The notes under the pieces: generated by a model
Seen by the model: only the letters and a program-made list of their open reading frames with translations
Databases searched by the model: none
What the model was told of the DNA's origin: nothing
Made by a program: the position numbers and the translations under genes
Source: Ruegeria sediminis
GTDB lineage: Bacteria; Pseudomonadota; Alphaproteobacteria; Rhodobacterales; Rhodobacteraceae
DNA: 64,000 nt
Direction of reading: 5' to 3'
NCBI RefSeq assembly: GCF_005938215.1
Contig: NZ_VCPD01000003.1
Location: forward strand, 186,001-250,000
In this document: positions 36,845 to 45,919 of the stretch, one piece after another
Numbering within the stretch: the stretch's first letter is position 1
Layout: each line of letters opens with the position of its first letter

Positions 36845-36874
36845 TCTTTGCGTCCTTTACTGCTCTTGCCTGTG

Positions 36875-37459
36875 TCATGGCGTCTTGCGGATGACGAAAT
36901 CGCCCTCGCCCCGCCGCACCAGTTTTAGTTCTTCTTTTTCTTGGACATCATTATTATCAGGATTTTCAATTTTTGCGAGTGCCAACCGCAAATTGTCCCT
37001 GATTGCGTCACTTTCGCCATTGTCCAAGGCATAAGCTTTTTCGAACACCTTGGAGGCTTCCGGATACTCGCCCTTTTCCATCAGCAGGACGCCGAGATTG
37101 TTCCACGCCACCGGCCAGTCAGGATCGCCCTCGACCGCCCGGCGCAGCAGTTCTTCGGCTTGCCTCAGGCGTCCGAGACCCAGGTTGGCTGTCCCTATCG
37201 AGGTCAGGATTTCAGTGGTCATGCCCTGTTCGAGCGCCGCTCGGGTAAAGGCGTTGATCGCCAGCTCATATTCGCCCGCCTCCATCAGACGGTTGCCGAC
37301 TTCGATCCCGTCCACGGACTCGCCGCGAGGATCCACTCCGGGCGGGTAGGGGCCTTCGGGCAGATCAGGATCCGTGCAAGAAGCCACCGCGGCAAAAACC
37401 ACGGTGGCCAGGAACATCTTGCGGTAGGTTGCGGGTCCGTACGCACCCGTTATTTTCAT
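36875..37459 (-). CDS. Second TPR lipoprotein of the Tad locus
   Basis: 194 residues with an N-terminal hydrophobic segment FLATVVFAAVASC, a likely lipobox, and two or three TPR repeats (GNRLMEAGEYELAINAFTRAALEQG, WNNLGVLLMEKGEYPEASKVFEKAYALD). The C-terminus is charged (ENPDNNDVQEKEELKLVRR). Like TadD it should sit in the periplasm or outer membrane and act in assembly of the secretin or pilus; a duplication of tadD is possible. It lies between tadC and tadD-like on the same strand. Confidence 0.82.
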   Translation of the reverse strand: MKITGAYGPATYRKMFLATVVFAAVASCTDPDLPEGPYPPGVDPRGESVDGIEVGNRLMEAGEYELAINAFTRAALEQGMTTEILTSIGTANLGLGRLRQAEELLRRAVEGDPDWPVAWNNLGVLLMEKGEYPEASKVFEKAYALDNGESDAIRDNLRLALAKIENPDNNDVQEKEELKLVRRGEGDFVIRKTP

Positions 37460-37471
37460 AATGGTTTCTGC

Positions 37472-38449
37472 TCACATATTGCCAAGTTCCGCGATGCCCT
37501 TGGCCGAGGGTCCGACGAGGATTACCAGCAGCGGCGGCACAGTCAGCGTCATTGTGGCAAGGGTCATTTTGGTTGGCAACTTGTTCGCGGCCTCTTCGGC
37601 GCGCATGACGCGCTTGTCGCGCATTTCTCCGGCATAGACGCGCAGGGCCTCGGCGATCGATGTGCCGAAAGTGGCCGATTGGATCAGCACGGTAACGAAC
37701 GAGCTTACGTCCTGCACGCCGCAGCGCGTACCCATGTCCCGCAGCACCTTGTCCTTTTCCTTGCCGGCTTTCATTTCGTAGGCGACAACTTCGAACTCCT
37801 CGGCGATTTCGGGGTAAGAAGCGCGGGTTTCTTGCGCCACCCGCACGATGGACTGGTCAAGCGACTGACCCGCCTCGACACAAACAAGCATCATGTCCAG
37901 CGCATCGGGAAAACCCTGAGTGATCTTTTCCTTGCGTGTCTCGACACGGCGCGTGATCCAGTATTTCGGCAGGAAATATCCGACCACCCCGGGCACCAGA
38001 ACCCGGATCGCCAACTGCTGCGCGTCGAATTCCTGATCGCCCGCGAAAAACGTCACGAAAATGACGCCGCCCAAAAGACCGGTGATCCCCAGGGCGAATT
38101 GGGCAAAGTGGAAAAACCGCACCGCATCCTTGGTCTGGTACCCGGCCTGCCGGAGCTTGAGCTGCATGGCCGACAACTGATCAGCGTCCTGCGGTTCAAG
38201 GAAATTGGCAAACCGCTCCAACTGCTCGTTCCGCCCGGCCTGGCGTAGCTGTTCCTTTTTGCTTTTCTTTGTCGCCTTCTTGGGCGCATTGGCCCGCTGC
38301 AGTTTCTTCAGCGGGTCTTCGGGCTGGTTCATGATCGCCGGGATGGTCAGCAGGATCATGAACAGACCCAAGGCGCCCACGACGATGAGCGGGCCAAACT
38401 CTCCCAGATGCTCTGTCAGGAAGTCGTTGATGCGGGTCAGAAACTCCAT
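37472..38449 (-). CDS. tadC: Tad inner-membrane platform protein TadC
   Basis: 325 residues, GspF/PilC-related T2SSF domain (about 145-270: FPDALDMMLVCVEAGQSLDQSIVRVAQE and FVTVLIQSATFGTSIAEALRVYAGEMRDKR) with membrane helices at both ends. TadB and TadC form the platform on which the TadA ATPase acts to assemble the Flp pilus. It lies 10 bp after tadB. Confidence 0.95.
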   Translation of the reverse strand: MEFLTRINDFLTEHLGEFGPLIVVGALGLFMILLTIPAIMNQPEDPLKKLQRANAPKKATKKSKKEQLRQAGRNEQLERFANFLEPQDADQLSAMQLKLRQAGYQTKDAVRFFHFAQFALGITGLLGGVIFVTFFAGDQEFDAQQLAIRVLVPGVVGYFLPKYWITRRVETRKEKITQGFPDALDMMLVCVEAGQSLDQSIVRVAQETRASYPEIAEEFEVVAYEMKAGKEKDKVLRDMGTRCGVQDVSSFVTVLIQSATFGTSIAEALRVYAGEMRDKRVMRAEEAANKLPTKMTLATMTLTVPPLLVILVGPSAKGIAELGNM

Positions 38450-38459
38450 TCCGGCCTCC

Positions 38460-39428
38460 TCAAACCTTGATGTTGGTCAGTATGCGCATCACGATCAGGT
38501 TCGCCGTCAGCATGATGCCGACAAAAAAGCAGGCCGGGATGAACATGGGATGGTCAATGACCGCATCGTAGTAGCCAGGGTCGTTGACCAGGATCACGAC
38601 GAGGCAGAAGATCGGAAAGCCCGACAGGAACTTGCCCGACCATTGCGCTTCGGCGGTGATGGCCTTGACACGGCGGAACAGGCGGAATCGGGCGCGGATC
38701 ACCTTGGCGAGGCCGGCTAGAATTTCGGCCAGGTTGCCGCCCGACTGACGTTGGATCGCGACGGCAACGGCGAGAAAGCGAAGATCCTGCATGTCCAGGC
38801 GAATGGCCATTTCCTTGAGTGCATCCCCAACGTCGCGGCCATAGGCGCTTTCGTCGGCGATGATGCCGAACTCGGTGGCCAGGGGGTCATCGACTTCCTT
38901 GGCGACGATTTGAATGGCCGAGACAAAGGGGTGTCCGACGCGCAGCGAGCGCACCATCAGTTCCACGGCATCGGGAAGCTGCTCCTCGATCATGCTCATG
39001 CGCACCTTGGCCTTGCGGTTCACCCATGCATAGACCGCGCCGACACCGATCGCCACGGATATGGCGGCGCGAAGACCCGTGTCCGTGTTCGTGCCGATGC
39101 TCAGCCCGACGAACGCGACGCCGGACAACAAGGCCATGATCATGATCAACTGGCTTGGAGTGAACGCGATCGCCGCCTTTTGCGCCTTGTCGGCCAGCAG
39201 CGAGTAGAGCGGAATGCTCTTTGTCCGCATGTGCTGCTGCATTTCCTTGCGCAGCTGTTCCAGAACCTGCTCGCGCGCGCCGCCCTTGTCGAGCATGTCG
39301 AGGCGTCTGTTGACACGGCTGTTCAGGCTGATGGACTTGCCGAAAGCGACCAGGTAGATGCCTTCGACCAGTGCCAACACGCCAAGAAAGATGAGGCCGT
39401 AGATTACCGGCTCCATGCTGATTTGCAT
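38460..39428 (-). CDS. tadB: Tad inner-membrane platform protein TadB
   Basis: 322 residues from ATG 39428 (MQISMEPVIYGL). Membrane helix at the start, then the GspF-type domain with LPDAVELMVRSLRVGHPFVSAIQIVAKEVDDPLATEF and RFLAVAVAIQRQSGGNLAEILAGLAKVIR, and two C-terminal helices. Partner of TadC and TadA. A longer frame to 39488 runs inside the tadA gene and is rejected. Confidence 0.95.
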   Translation of the reverse strand: MQISMEPVIYGLIFLGVLALVEGIYLVAFGKSISLNSRVNRRLDMLDKGGAREQVLEQLRKEMQQHMRTKSIPLYSLLADKAQKAAIAFTPSQLIMIMALLSGVAFVGLSIGTNTDTGLRAAISVAIGVGAVYAWVNRKAKVRMSMIEEQLPDAVELMVRSLRVGHPFVSAIQIVAKEVDDPLATEFGIIADESAYGRDVGDALKEMAIRLDMQDLRFLAVAVAIQRQSGGNLAEILAGLAKVIRARFRLFRRVKAITAEAQWSGKFLSGFPIFCLVVILVNDPGYYDAVIDHPMFIPACFFVGIMLTANLIVMRILTNIKV

Positions 39429-39439
39429 CTTTCGGCCTC

Positions 39440-40888
39440 CTACATCGTGGTCGGTTCGTAGATCGATGGGGGCAGGTCGTACCCCCACAGACGGAACCGT
39501 TCCGAGAAATGACTGCGGACACCCGTCGCGGTGAAGTGTCCAATGATCTTGTTGTCCGGCGTCAGGCCAACCCGTTGAAAACGGAAGATTTCCTGCATCG
39601 AGATCACGTCGCCTTCCATGCCGGTGATCTCGGTGATCGACGTCATCCGGCGCGAACCGTCCTGCAGGCGGCTGGCTTGGACGATCAGGTTCACGGCGCT
39701 GGCGATCTGGCTGCGCACCGCCTTGATCGGCATTTCGATCCCGGCCATGGCGATCATGTTCTCGAGACGCGAGATGCCGTCGCGGGCCGAGTTGGCGTGA
39801 ATGGTGGTCATCGAACCGTCATGGCCCGTGTTCATGGCCTGAAGCATGTCGATCACCTCGGCCCCCCGAGTCTCGCCCACGATGATGCGGTCAGGGCGCA
39901 TCCGCAGGGCGTTCTTGAGACAGTCGCGCGGGCTGACCTCGCCCTTGCCTTCCACGTTGGGAGGGCGGCTTTCCATCCTGCCGACATGCGTCTGCTGAAG
40001 CTGGAGTTCCGCCGTATCCTCGATGGTCAAGATACGCTCGGAATCATCGATGAAGCTGGACAAGGCGTTCAGGGTCGTCGTCTTCCCCGAACCGGTACCG
40101 CCGGAAACGATGATGTTCAGGCGTGTGGACACCGCCGCCTGCAGATACGCGGCCATTTCCTCGGTAAAGGCCCCGAACTTCACCAGATCGTCGATGCTGA
40201 GCTTGTCTTTCTTGAATTTCCGGATCGAAACCAGCGATCCGTCCACTGCAATTGGGGGAACCATCGCGTTGAAACGCGAACCGTCTGCAAGCCGGGCGTC
40301 AACGTAAGGGTTAGATTCATCGACGCGACGGCCCACAGCGGACACGATCTTGTCGATGATCCGCATCAGGTGCCTTTCGTCCTTGAACGTGACGTCGCTG
40401 AGTTCGAGCTTGCCTTCGCGTTCGATGAAGATCTGCTGGGGGCCATTCACGAGGATATCGCTGACCGTGTCGTCCCGCAGCAGCGTTTCCAGCGGACCCA
40501 GGCCGGTGACTTCGTCGAACAGCTCGTTGTTGAGCTGCGTCCGGTCTTCACGGTTCAGGACGATGCTCTTCTGCTCAAGGACCTCGTTTGCGATCGCGCT
40601 GATTTCGGCGCGAAGCTCGGCTTCGGGAGCGTTTTCCAATGCCGACAGGTTCAGGTTTTCCAGCAGTTCACGGTGCAGGTCGACTTTGATTTCGCCCAAA
40701 CGCTCTTTGCGTTTGCGGTCCCGGTCAGCCGCCACCGGTTCGGCGGATTTTTTATGCACCGGTTTTCGGATCATTGCAGTTGTGGCTGCGGCGGGCGGGG
40801 CCGCGGCGGCTTGTGAACTGGATTTCGAAGCCTGGTTCTGCGCCGCGACGGGTGTAGCGGTAGGCTGTTTCTTGTATCTGGAAAACAT
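39440..40888 (-). CDS. tadA: Tad secretion ATPase TadA (CpaF)
   Basis: VirB11/PulE-type ATPase of 482 residues that powers Flp pilus extension and retraction. Walker [17 protein letters not shown] in the core [15 protein letters not shown], Asp box [11 protein letters not shown], Walker B-like [31 protein letters not shown] with the His-box [11 protein letters not shown]. An Ala/Pro/Lys-rich N-terminal extension of about 60 residues precedes the conserved region. Start ATG 40888. Confidence 0.97.
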   Translation of the reverse strand: MFSRYKKQPTATPVAAQNQASKSSSQAAAAPPAAATTAMIRKPVHKKSAEPVAADRDRKRKERLGEIKVDLHRELLENLNLSALENAPEAELRAEISAIANEVLEQKSIVLNREDRTQLNNELFDEVTGLGPLETLLRDDTVSDILVNGPQQIFIEREGKLELSDVTFKDERHLMRIIDKIVSAVGRRVDESNPYVDARLADGSRFNAMVPPIAVDGSLVSIRKFKKDKLSIDDLVKFGAFTEEMAAYLQAAVSTRLNIIVSGGTGSGKTTTLNALSSFIDDSERILTIEDTAELQLQQTHVGRMESRPPNVEGKGEVSPRDCLKNALRMRPDRIIVGETRGAEVIDMLQAMNTGHDGSMTTIHANSARDGISRLENMIAMAGIEMPIKAVRSQIASAVNLIVQASRLQDGSRRMTSITEITGMEGDVISMQEIFRFQRVGLTPDNKIIGHFTATGVRSHFSERFRLWGYDLPPSIYEPTTM

Positions 40889-40910
40889 CTTCTACCCTCT
40901 GAGGCTGACG

Positions 40911-42146
40911 TTACGCGGCTTCGGCATCTCTGCTGCCGAGGGAGTGGAGCGATTGCGCGAGTTTCGCGATTTCCCTGCGCAGGGGGTTCTTGGCAGCTGA
41001 ACTGGCCAGCGGCAGACCGTGATCGCCGCTTTGCATGACGGTTTTCCCGCCATCGGGGAGTTGCAGATCGATCGAGATGCCCAGGCTTTCGCCCATGCGC
41101 TTGACACGGCTCTTTCCGCTGAGGTCGGTGAATTTCGGCGCCTTGTTCAGCGCGAACCGAAGCTTGTTGAAGGGCAGATCCTCGGCCTGAAGGGCGCGCT
41201 TCATGCGCAACGCGTTCTGGGCCGAGCGCATGTCCAACTCGAGAAGGGCAAAATAGACATGTGCCGCGTTCAGCACGGTCTCGGACCAGTGAACCAGCGT
41301 TTTCGGCATGTCCACGATGACATAGTCGAAATGGGCCCGCGCCATATCGATCACCTTTTGCACGTCATCGGGCGTGATGATGTCGAGCGGAATCATGTCC
41401 GCCGGGGCGGTCAGTACCTGCAGATTGTCATTGAAGGTTTGCAGGGCCTGGCCAAAGACCTCCTCGTCCATCGAGGCGGTATCGGAGAGCATTTCAAAGA
41501 CGGCATCGCGGCGCTGCAGATCGAGATAGGTGGAAACCGACCCATATTGCAGGTCCAGATCTATCAGACAGACCTTCGGGGCCTCCTTGGCCGACACGGT
41601 GGCGAGTTCCCAGGCCAAATTTACGGCCAGCGTCGTGGCGCCGACGCCGCCGGCCAGACCGTGAACGACAAACAGAGCCCCTTCCTTGGCCTCACCGGAT
41701 TTGAGCGCAACGGTTTCCTGCTGTGTTTGCAGAATCGGCTCCGGTTTGTTCATCCGGTCGATCGCTTCCTGAAGTTCACCTTCGGGCAAGGGGTAGGGGA
41801 CAAATTCGTCCGCTCCCTTGCGAAGCAACTGGTGCAGCGATGCGGGTGTGACATCCTCTGCGATGAGGACGATCTTGATGCCGCGGGATTTGGCCTGCGT
41901 GATGATCTCGCCCATCAGGGACAGGTTGTCCTCATCCTCGCCGTCGATGGCCAATGCGATGAACTGCAGGGATTCCGCTTCGGGTTGGGTGAAGAAGGCC
42001 AGCGCTTCGGCGAAACCAAGATCGCCCCATTGTTCCCCAAGCGCGGATTCCATGTCTTCGATCAGAAGATCGAAATTCTGTACGTCCCTGCTGACCGTGC
42101 AGGCCAGGATGGCGCTCGATTCGGGTTGCGGCGTCGCGCTGCTCAT
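40911..42146 (-). CDS. cpaE: Tad localisation protein CpaE (TadZ)
   Basis: 411 residues from ATG 42146. The N-terminal third is receiver-like (IKIVLIAEDVTPASLHQLLRKGADEFVPYP). The rest is a MinD/ParA-type ATPase with the deviant P-loop GLAGGVGATTLAVNLAWELA and DLDLQYGSVSTYLDL, and DYVIVDMPKTLVHWSE. TadZ/CpaE places the pilus machine at the pole. It is followed 22 bp later by tadA. Confidence 0.93.
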   Translation of the reverse strand: MSSATPQPESSAILACTVSRDVQNFDLLIEDMESALGEQWGDLGFAEALAFFTQPEAESLQFIALAIDGEDEDNLSLMGEIITQAKSRGIKIVLIAEDVTPASLHQLLRKGADEFVPYPLPEGELQEAIDRMNKPEPILQTQQETVALKSGEAKEGALFVVHGLAGGVGATTLAVNLAWELATVSAKEAPKVCLIDLDLQYGSVSTYLDLQRRDAVFEMLSDTASMDEEVFGQALQTFNDNLQVLTAPADMIPLDIITPDDVQKVIDMARAHFDYVIVDMPKTLVHWSETVLNAAHVYFALLELDMRSAQNALRMKRALQAEDLPFNKLRFALNKAPKFTDLSGKSRVKRMGESLGISIDLQLPDGGKTVMQSGDHGLPLASSAAKNPLRREIAKLAQSLHSLGSRDAEAA

Positions 42147-42312
42147 TAACACAATCCTCTTTGAAGAGGCTCGGCAGGCCACAGGAGACACATTTCGCCT
42201 GGTTCGGTCCGCCGTTGCCCCGGTGCGGTCAATTTTGGCCGCAACTCACCTATCGTTGACAGTGTTACTGGGAAGTTGGGCGAGATTTGGGCGCAAAGGA
42301 ACCAATTGTAAG

Positions 42313-42344
42313 GAATTGGGCGACGATGCCGCCCAATTCTTTTT
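42313..42344 (+). terminator. Hairpin with U run downstream of the OmpA-like gene, oriented on the plus strand
   Basis: GAATTGGGCG (42313-42322), 7-base loop, CGCCCAATTC (42330-42339), then TTTTT at 42340-42344. The U run is on the plus strand, although both adjacent genes are on the minus strand. An overlapping alternative stem CCAATT (42303-42308)/AATTGG (42314-42319) would compete with it. It may act as a minus-strand 3'-end hairpin or as a terminator of a plus-strand transcript starting in 42147-42300. Confidence 0.5.
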
Positions 42345-42978
42345 ATTGTCCAGTGGCGGCGAAAACGTCCGCGCCGCTCTCTGTGGAGAGGTTCGATATC
42401 GGAACGGCACTCTTGATGTATTCGCGGTAAATTACCTGCGCATACTTACCGTCGAGCACATTCGGATGACGCCCGACGAAGCCGGAAACCGCGGTCACTG
42501 TTCGGCGGTTGCGCCGCTCGCGTTCCGCCGTGGGAATCAACGGTTGAGTTTCACCCTCGGAAACAAGGGCTTCCAGTCTCGACCGCGAGATTCCCTGGCT
42601 TGCAAAGAAGGAAACGACCGCCTGGGCACGGCGCAGGCCGAGGTTGTAGTTGTAGGAGGTCGATCCGACGGCGTCGGTATGGCCGTAAACCCGGAAGCGC
42701 ACTTCGGGGAATTGGCGTATCCAGTTGGCTTGCTGGATCAGGATCTGTTGGGCCGAAGCGTCCAACTGCGCACTGTCGAAGGCAAAGTTGATCTGCGTCG
42801 GCACATCGGCGGCGAAACGCTGCGCCAGGATCTGGCCGTAGCTGAGTTCACCGTTCATGATCTGAACGTTGTTCAGCGTCGCGTTTCCGAATGTGCCTTG
42901 ATCGATCTCATAGCCGACTTCACGTGCGCAGGCCGCGACGGAGACCGTAAGACCTAACGTGACTATCCACTTTCTCAT
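42343..42978 (-). CDS. OmpA-family protein of the Tad locus
   Basis: 211 residues from ATG 42978 (MRKWIVTLGLTVSVAAC, a lipoprotein-type signal with Cys near residue 17). OmpA-like peptidoglycan-binding domain: INFAFDSAQLDASAQQILIQQANWIRQFPEVRFRVYGHTDAVGSTSYNYNLGLRRAQAVVSFF, with RRNRRTVTAVSGFV. Such proteins often sit in roseobacter Tad loci between cpaC and cpaE and probably anchor the secretin to the cell wall. An in-frame ATG three codons upstream (42987) abuts GGAAGG and is less likely. Confidence 0.88.
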   Translation of the reverse strand: MRKWIVTLGLTVSVAACAREVGYEIDQGTFGNATLNNVQIMNGELSYGQILAQRFAADVPTQINFAFDSAQLDASAQQILIQQANWIRQFPEVRFRVYGHTDAVGSTSYNYNLGLRRAQAVVSFFASQGISRSRLEALVSEGETQPLIPTAERERRNRRTVTAVSGFVGRHPNVLDGKYAQVIYREYIKSAVPISNLSTESGADVFAATGQ

Positions 42979-42995
42979 TGGTCCCATCCTTCCAA

Positions 42996-44402
42996 TCAAT
43001 CCAACACGTAGCCGTAGGAGCTGCCGAAGTCCTGCTTGGCGACTTCCGCCGCCGCGCCACTTCCGACGCGCACGGTGTTGGCAACGCGGCCGTTCAGGAA
43101 CAGGTCAAGCTCGCTCGGCGGTTTTACCCGATCCGTGGGCAGGGCCAGCGCCTCGCCGCGGGTCGGAGAAACCAGATGCGCGGTGATGATGATCACGAGT
43201 TCGGACTGCTGGCGCTGATATTCGGCGCTGCGGAACAGTGACCCAAGCACCGGAACGTCTCCCAGCCAGGGCAACTGAGATGCATCGTCAAGGAAGTTGT
43301 CCTGGATCAGGCCGGCGATGGCAAAGCTTTCACCGTCCCGCAGTTCAACGGTCGTGGAAGCTTCGCGCCGGATGAACGAGTCGATGGAGAAACCGGAGAT
43401 CACGACCTGGTTCGTCGAGTCGAGAGCCGAGACAGCCGCGATCATCTCAAGGTTGATGAGGTCGCCATCTACGACGCGCGGTACGAACTTCATCTCCACA
43501 CCGAATGGCTTGTATTCAATCGTGGTCACGCCCTCTTCCTGCTGCACAGGAATTGGGTATTCACCACCAGCCAGGAAGTTCGCTTCCTGTCCGGACAAGG
43601 CCGACAGGTTGGGTTCCGCCAGCGTGCGGACCATGCCCTTTTGCTCCAAGGCTTCCAGCAACAGGCGGACCTGCGTCGAACCGGCGCCAAACCCGAACAG
43701 GATCGCTCCGGTATTGGTGTTGGTGAACGGGATGAAGTTGTTCAGCGCACCGGTCAGGGCACCTTGGGTATTAAGGGTGTTGTAGCCACCATTCACATCG
43801 TTGCCGCCGAAGCCGAGCGAAGCGCTGAGAGCCTTGCGCGCCGTGCGTTGCATCTCGGCAAAGCGCACCTTCAGCATCACTTGCTGGACACCGCCTACGG
43901 ACAGCAGGTTGGAAACACGCTCAGGCGCGTAGCGTTCCGCCAGTTCCAGCGCGCGGTCAAGGCGGGCCGAACTGGAAACAGTGCCCGAGAGCACGATCCC
44001 GTCATTGGCGGTCCGAACCTCGATCTTTTCGTTCGGCAGGATCTGACGCAGACGCTCCTTGAATTCGGTGACGTCCGGAGCGACGCGGACCTTGACGTTT
44101 GCGATCAGATTGCCACCCCCGTCGAAAAGCGTCAGGGTCGTCAAACCGGGCGATTTGCCCAGAACATAGATCGTACGGTCGGAAAGCGAAGAAATGTCGG
44201 CGATGCCGGCATTCGCGATGCTGAGTTCCGCAAAAGGTTCGTCGCTTTCGACCACCACCGCGCGGTTCATCGGGACTTCCAGTGTTTCGGCCGTCCCCTT
44301 CTTGACCACGCTGATATTTTCGGCCCAGGCGGCTTCGCCGACCGGTCCAAAAACAACAGCCAACCCCAGCAGGGCTGACCTAATCCAAGAATTAATTGTC
44401 AT
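42996..44402 (-). CDS. cpaC: Outer-membrane secretin CpaC (RcpA)
   Basis: 468 residues from ATG 44402. Signal peptide ends near WAEN; pilus-assembly N-terminal domain (VPMNRAVVVESDEPFAELSIANAG), BON-type fold (LRQILPNEKIEVRTANDGIVLSG), then the secretin domain (RTLAEPNLSALSGQEANFLAGGEYPIPV and WLGDVPVLGSLFRSAEYQRQQSELVIIITAHLV). Forms the outer-membrane gate for the Flp pilus. It is separated from cpaB upstream by a terminator, so it may rely on read-through or its own promoter. The OmpA-like gene follows after 17 bp. Confidence 0.95.
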   Translation of the reverse strand: MTINSWIRSALLGLAVVFGPVGEAAWAENISVVKKGTAETLEVPMNRAVVVESDEPFAELSIANAGIADISSLSDRTIYVLGKSPGLTTLTLFDGGGNLIANVKVRVAPDVTEFKERLRQILPNEKIEVRTANDGIVLSGTVSSSARLDRALELAERYAPERVSNLLSVGGVQQVMLKVRFAEMQRTARKALSASLGFGGNDVNGGYNTLNTQGALTGALNNFIPFTNTNTGAILFGFGAGSTQVRLLLEALEQKGMVRTLAEPNLSALSGQEANFLAGGEYPIPVQQEEGVTTIEYKPFGVEMKFVPRVVDGDLINLEMIAAVSALDSTNQVVISGFSIDSFIRREASTTVELRDGESFAIAGLIQDNFLDDASQLPWLGDVPVLGSLFRSAEYQRQQSELVIIITAHLVSPTRGEALALPTDRVKPPSELDLFLNGRVANTVRVGSGAAAEVAKQDFGSSYGYVLD

Positions 44403-44539
44403 GTGACCTGCCTTTCCGATCACGCCTCGTTTTTCCGGGTCTTCCGCCCTATGATGTGAAACACTGCGCGACTTCCGGTTTTTTTGCAATAATCAATGGT
44501 TTCCGGAAAGATCCTTATGTGGACAATTGGCAACAACCA

Positions 44540-44574
44540 AAAACGACAGGGCCACGCAAAACGCGTGGCCCTGC
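44540..44574 (-). terminator. Rho-independent terminator between cpaB and cpaC
   Basis: CAGGGCCACGC (44548-44558) and GCGTGGCCCTG (44564-44574) make an 11-bp perfect stem; in the minus direction a U5 run (bases 44540-44544) follows after three bases. It lies 24 bp past the cpaB stop and inside the Tad locus. Confidence 0.88.
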
Positions 44575-44597
44575 TGGCGTAACTTTCTGAAAACCCG

Positions 44598-45455
44598 TCA
44601 GTTTGTACAAGGGATCGGAATGATCGCCACCTCGGCTCCCCGGCGGGTGCGGATCGTGCAAACTTTCTCCTGCTCGGCCACGGGCGCCGCTTCTATTTCG
44701 CCCAATCCAAGCAGTTTGCGCTGGTTGACTTCGATGGCGGAGACGACGGTGTCGTCCTGTGCGCCGACCAGGGCGAGGGACAGTGTCCCGGTGTTCTGGG
44801 CCTGCGCCAGGGCGGCAATCTGCTCCGGGCTTGCAGCAACCGTCACCGTCCGTGCGATGGTTGCACCGGTCAGGTCGCTGCCAGCGATTTGGTCCACCGC
44901 GATCAGTTCGATGTTGGATTCGATCAGACGGGTAATTTCCCCGCGGGCGCCTTCGATCGCGTCGCCGATGCCTCCGGTCCAATAGACGTCAACGAGATCG
45001 CCGGGGCGCAGGAAGCCGGAAACGCCGGATGCGACATCGACGCGAATCGCGAATGCGCGCATTCCGCGTTCAAGTTGCGACGTCAGACCTGCCGGTTCTC
45101 CGGGTAAAGTGACCTTGACCGCCATGATCGCCTCGTCCTTTTCCATGGCGCGCAGGATGAAGCGATTGTCTTCTTTGTCTTGCGGGAACAGGTCGGATTC
45201 GGCCAGGAACGTGCCTTCGGGAATGGCATTCTCGGGCCATTTGACCAAACGCACGTCTTCCTGATCAAGCCGCTCGCCATAACGCAAGGCCCGATTTGAG
45301 ACATAAACTTCCTTGGTGGGAACGATCAAATCGCGTGCCTGCCGCTCGCGGGCCAGTTCCGCTTGGTACTCTGCGATGTAGTTCCGCGCCATCATCACGG
45401 CGCCGCCCGCCAGCGCGACCCCCACAAGCAATACAAGTCCAAAGACCGCCCGCAT
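44598..45455 (-). CDS. cpaB: Flp pilus assembly protein CpaB (RcpC)
   Basis: 285 residues with one N-terminal membrane helix (VFGLVLLVGVALAGGAVMMA), a SAF domain (LRYGERLDQEDVRLVKWPENAIPEGTF) and the RcpC/CpaB domain (MRAFAIRVDVASGVSGFLRPGDLVDVYWTGG). CpaB is a periplasmic connector of the Tad machine. The C-terminus CTIRTRRGAEVAIIPIPCTN carries two cysteines that could pair. A strong terminator follows. Confidence 0.95.
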   Translation of the reverse strand: MRAVFGLVLLVGVALAGGAVMMARNYIAEYQAELARERQARDLIVPTKEVYVSNRALRYGERLDQEDVRLVKWPENAIPEGTFLAESDLFPQDKEDNRFILRAMEKDEAIMAVKVTLPGEPAGLTSQLERGMRAFAIRVDVASGVSGFLRPGDLVDVYWTGGIGDAIEGARGEITRLIESNIELIAVDQIAGSDLTGATIARTVTVAASPEQIAALAQAQNTGTLSLALVGAQDDTVVSAIEVNQRKLLGLGEIEAAPVAEQEKVCTIRTRRGAEVAIIPIPCTN

Positions 45456-45534
45456 TTCAGTACCTCATGTTCACTTTGGTCGGTGATGTGTATTCAGCCG
45501 AAACAATTCCAGTTGCCAGCCAAGAGTAAATGGA

Positions 45535-45560
45535 AATTGTGTCCAAATCAGGGACAAATT
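45535..45560 (-). other. Hairpin between flp2 and cpaB
   Basis: AATT-g-TGTCC (45535-45544) pairs with GGACA-AATT (45552-45560) over nine bp with one bulged base and a 7-base loop. No U tract. It lies 56 bp after the second pilin gene. Confidence 0.45.
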
Positions 45561-45615
45561 CGGTAAAAGTCCTAATTGCCTGTATGCGGATTGCTGTCCG
45601 CCAGGATGGTCTCGA

Positions 45616-45813
45616 TCAATTCGAGTTCAAATTGGTGCTGACCGATGTGCCCGAGATGGAATTGCTGACTGATGTCGCCACATTTCCTGTTGGCCCGTTG
45701 ATTGCGTGGTATGTTATTCCGGCAAGACCGACAACGGCGGCTGTCAGAACAACCCAGTCCACGGTCACCGCACCGGATTCATCGTCGAGAAAGTTTCTTT
45801 GGCAGTCACGCAT
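45616..45813 (-). CDS. Flp-family type IVb pilin, second copy
   Basis: 65 residues from ATG 45813, preceded by AGGAGGTGGC. The N-terminus MRDCQRNFLDDESG is the leader; processing after this glycine leaves AVTVDWVVLTAAVVGLAGITY as the hydrophobic assembly helix. The usual Flp Glu5-Tyr6 is replaced by Asp5-Trp6, as in the first copy. Short Ser/Asn-rich tail. The longer frame to 45867 lies inside the intergenic hairpin and is rejected. It shares the first 14 residues of the mature helix with flp1 but differs afterwards. Confidence 0.88.
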   Translation of the reverse strand: MRDCQRNFLDDESGAVTVDWVVLTAAVVGLAGITYHAINGPTGNVATSVSNSISGTSVSTNLNSN

Positions 45814-45849
45814 CGTGCCACCTCCTGTTAAACTTGGAACAAACGGAGG

Positions 45850-45880
45850 GCCGCATCTTCTATCCAAAGACGCGGCCCCA
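45850..45880 (-). other. Strong hairpin between flp1 and flp2
   Basis: Arms 45850-45861 and 45869-45880 pair over 12 positions with one A-C mismatch (GGGCCGC-a-TCTT against AAGA-c-GCGGCCC), 7-base loop. No U tract follows on the minus strand, so it is more likely a transcript stabiliser or RNA-processing site that sets the pilin level than a full terminator. Confidence 0.6.
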
Positions 45881-45919
45881 CCAGATTACGCAGCTTTAAG
45901 TTTGCTTTCAGCCGTCGTA

